Positions 30,237-31,855 of a stretch of DNA of 31,855 nt are shown here, piece after piece. The notes under the pieces were generated by a model. The model ran no database searches and was not told where the DNA came from. It saw nothing but the letters and a program-made list of their open reading frames with translations. The first letter of the stretch is position 1, and each line of letters opens with the position of its first letter. A program made the position numbers and the translations under genes. The DNA lies in assembly GCA_038527215.1 (NCBI GenBank), contig JBCBGC010000092.1:1-31855 (forward strand), in the 5' to 3' direction. Source of the DNA: JAWPMV01 sp038527215 (GTDB taxonomy: Bacteria; Bacteroidota; Bacteroidia; J057).

Positions 30237-31298
30237 CTAACGCTGCTTAAGTTGGGTTTGAAGGGCAGTGATTAAAGGCTCCACGCCTTCTTCTACAGGC
30301 AGAGCAACCGGGATGCCAAGATCATCTTCATAGGCCGCTTGCAGGCGCTTGGCTTCGGCATGGTCTACCAGTTTGGTGTTGATGGCGATCCCGATGGTAG
30401 GCACCCCATAGAGTTTGATCAGCTCTACTTCGGTAGACAGTGGGGGAATTTTTCGTCCGGTATGATCCCAGCCTTTGTAATACACCCTTCCGGCAGGCGT
30501 AACCAGGATGACGGCGTCTGCCATGCCCGAAACCAGGAATTCAGAACCACAAGGTCCACTGGGATTTCTCAAGGCAGCTTGCCCTTCAATAAACATTACA
30601 TCAGGCTTGGTTTCCTGATAGCACTGGTACATGGCATGTTCCAACTCTCCGGAGACAAAATCATTAAAGGTGGAGTCCAGGACAAAGCCGTATTGGCCTC
30701 CTTGTAGCCAGCCCGTCTGCCCGGTATAGATCATTTGGGCCTTGATGCCCGCTGCTTCACAGGCTTCCACCAGAAACTTAGCGGTAGTGCGCTTACCGAC
30801 CGCACAATCCGTCCCCATCACTGCTACTTTCAGGCTAGGGACTTCGTCTATCCTGGCCGACCAAAAATGTAGGTCGTCTCGATCTTTGGGCTTCCGAACG
30901 TCGATCAGTTGCGCGCCATGCTGTTCGGCCAGGCTGACCAGTTCTGGGATTTCGCTCATGAATTCATGCATGCCGCTGACCAGGGAAATGCCCGCTTTTA
31001 GCGCGGTTTTGAGGTCAGGGTACCAATCTGGATTCATTTTTCCTCCCGCGTTGGCAATGCCAATGATGCAATAGTCGGGGGTCTGTCCGGTTTTATCCAG
31101 ATAGCTTTGGATACTGGCAAAAAAGGGGATGCCAGCTGACTTTCCCTCCAGGACTACCCCCGCGTCTTTACCGACGTGGTTTTCGTCAATGATGCCTACA
31201 ATGTTGTAGCGGCTGGAGCCTCTTACCAAGCCGTGGGAAGTTTTTGCTGCATTGGTATCAAATAACCCATGCGTGTACACAATGGCCGTTCCGTCCAT
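30237..31298 (-). CDS. dgcN: DUF1611 / DgcN family protein (D-glutamate N-acetyltransferase-like)
   Basis: A 353-residue protein of the DUF1611 family with an N-terminal Rossmann-like part (1-150, NIVGIIDENHVGKDAGVVLEGKSAGIPFF). A P-loop NTPase-like domain begins at about 157, with the motif GTDCAVGKRT (162-171). TGQTGWLQGGQYGFVLDSTFNDFVSGELE and FIEGQAALRNPSGPCGSEF follow, all characteristic of the family. The described member DgcN acetylates D-glutamate, and the product is then racemised by DgcA. Here a DgcA-like enolase-superfamily gene follows after 5 bp, so the pair probably turns D-glutamate, from peptidoglycan or D-amino acids, into an L-glutamate derivative. The substrate is inferred from that pairing. 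The start is ATG at 31298; the USP-like gene lies 57 bp upstream on the same strand. Confidence 0.8.
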   Translation of the reverse strand: MDGTAIVYTHGLFDTNAAKTSHGLVRGSSRYNIVGIIDENHVGKDAGVVLEGKSAGIPFFASIQSYLDKTGQTPDYCIIGIANAGGKMNPDWYPDLKTALKAGISLVSGMHEFMSEIPELVSLAEQHGAQLIDVRKPKDRDDLHFWSARIDEVPSLKVAVMGTDCAVGKRTTAKFLVEACEAAGIKAQMIYTGQTGWLQGGQYGFVLDSTFNDFVSGELEHAMYQCYQETKPDVMFIEGQAALRNPSGPCGSEFLVSGMADAVILVTPAGRVYYKGWDHTGRKIPPLSTEVELIKLYGVPTIGIAINTKLVDHAEAKRLQAAYEDDLGIPVALPVEEGVEPLITALQTQLKQR

Positions 31299-31355
31299 GG
31301 AAATAAGGTTGCTTTTCGGATAGAAAGAAAACGAGGCCAGCAGGTTTTGCCGACC

Positions 31356-31841
31356 TTATAGCAGCAATATAGGAGTTTCCCGGAATTCTACCGCCAGGGA
31401 ATAGCCAATACTATGCATCGCCAGTTGGGTGTCATCCTTACTGTGGGTAATCAATAGGTCCGTAGGATGGGCCACCATGAATTCCCGATAGGCGGAAACG
31501 AGGTGGCCAAAATGAATTTTGGTTTCGACAGATACTTCCGGGCGGTACTTCTGTAAGGCTTCAATCACCGACTGGGCGTACTGCTCGGGTCCGGCCAGGA
31601 GTTGCTCATGGATTTTGTTACGGGCCACCTCCGTATCTATATCCGGGATTTTTTCCACCGCTTTCATATAATACTCAAAGGTATCCTCGTCTTCAATGTG
31701 AATCAGAATCAGGGAACTTTCCCGCTGCAGAAACTTGAGCCCGTAATTTACTTGTAAGTGGGCGGCATAATCGTGTTCAGTAGCCACCATCACCGCGCCG
31801 GGTTTGTTGATCAGCGGTAAAGTTCCCTGATTCTGATTCAC
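31356..31841 (-). CDS. Universal-stress-protein-like protein (5' end uncertain)
   Basis: A 161-residue alpha/beta protein resembling the universal stress protein fold. A first strand lies at AVMVATEHDYAAHLQVNYGLKFLQ, then SLILIHIEDEDTFEYY, an alpha-helical stretch, ETKIHFGHLVSAYREFMVAHPTDLLITHSKDD, and a C-terminal strand ETPILLL. The nucleotide-binding G2xG9xG(S/T) motif of ATP-binding USPs is not evident, so it may belong to the type that does not bind ATP. The first start in this frame within the window is GTG at 31841. The frame is still open at the window edge (31855), so the real start could lie outside. It is on the same strand as dgcN-dgcA, 57 bp upstream, and may be cotranscribed. 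Confidence 0.55.
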   Translation of the reverse strand: MNQNQGTLPLINKPGAVMVATEHDYAAHLQVNYGLKFLQRESSLILIHIEDEDTFEYYMKAVEKIPDIDTEVARNKIHEQLLAGPEQYAQSVIEALQKYRPEVSVETKIHFGHLVSAYREFMVAHPTDLLITHSKDDTQLAMHSIGYSLAVEFRETPILLL

Positions 31842-31855
31842 ATTGAAGACGAGGA

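Overview
The window looks like a chromosomal segment of a Bacteroidota bacterium, probably a Saprospiria/Lewinella-type environmental species. The main clues are a Bacteroidota-type ECF sigma factor with a FecR-like anti-sigma factor, a DUF1501 protein ending in a type IX secretion sorting domain next to a DUF1800 protein, and DUF4230, DUF2851, DUF4920 and DUF5694 proteins. Several promoters also fit the TTG/TAnnTTTG pattern of this phylum. Lineage is inferred from gene families and not from a marker-gene comparison. No tRNA, rRNA, CRISPR array, transposase or phage gene was seen.

Layout. Positions 1-257 are the cut end of a structured repeat whose last hairpin is also the terminator of an antiquitin-type aldehyde dehydrogenase (minus). 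Then come a DUF4920 lipoprotein, a small exported protein with its own promoter, and a FecR/ECF sigma pair split by about 525 bp that contain a terminator (all minus). From 5.4 to 8.6 kb are a UbiA-family prenyltransferase, a DUF5694-like protein, a CAP-domain lipoprotein and the biotin transporter BioY. From 8.6 to 13.3 kb is a TetR-centred cluster: an FAD monooxygenase facing a TetR regulator, an alpha/beta-hydrolase-fold protein without its catalytic serine, and a 702-residue protein with the domain plan of rifampin phosphotransferase. A PhyH dioxygenase converges on it.

From 14.3 to 21.1 kb (plus) are a small tryptophan-repeat protein, methionyl-tRNA synthetase, DUF2851, an SMP-30-like propeller and two tandem DUF4230 proteins. 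From 21.2 to 24.5 kb (minus) is the DUF1800-DUF1501 pair. A class D beta-lactamase and an arylsulfotransferase-like lipoprotein follow on the plus strand. Between 27.4 and 28.0 kb lie two more copies of the repeat, one interrupted by a 100-N assembly gap. The right end (minus) has an aminoglycoside-phosphotransferase-like kinase, then a USP-like protein, a DUF1611/DgcN protein and a dipeptide-epimerase/DgcA protein, probably one operon for D-glutamate or peptide-derived amino-acid use.

The two things most worth following are the monooxygenase/TetR/hydrolase-like/phosphotransferase cluster, which resembles a small-molecule modification or resistance module with an unknown substrate, and the repeat family. 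The repeat has 12-bp inverted ends, a conserved internal hairpin, and a far end that serves as the terminator of two unrelated genes.
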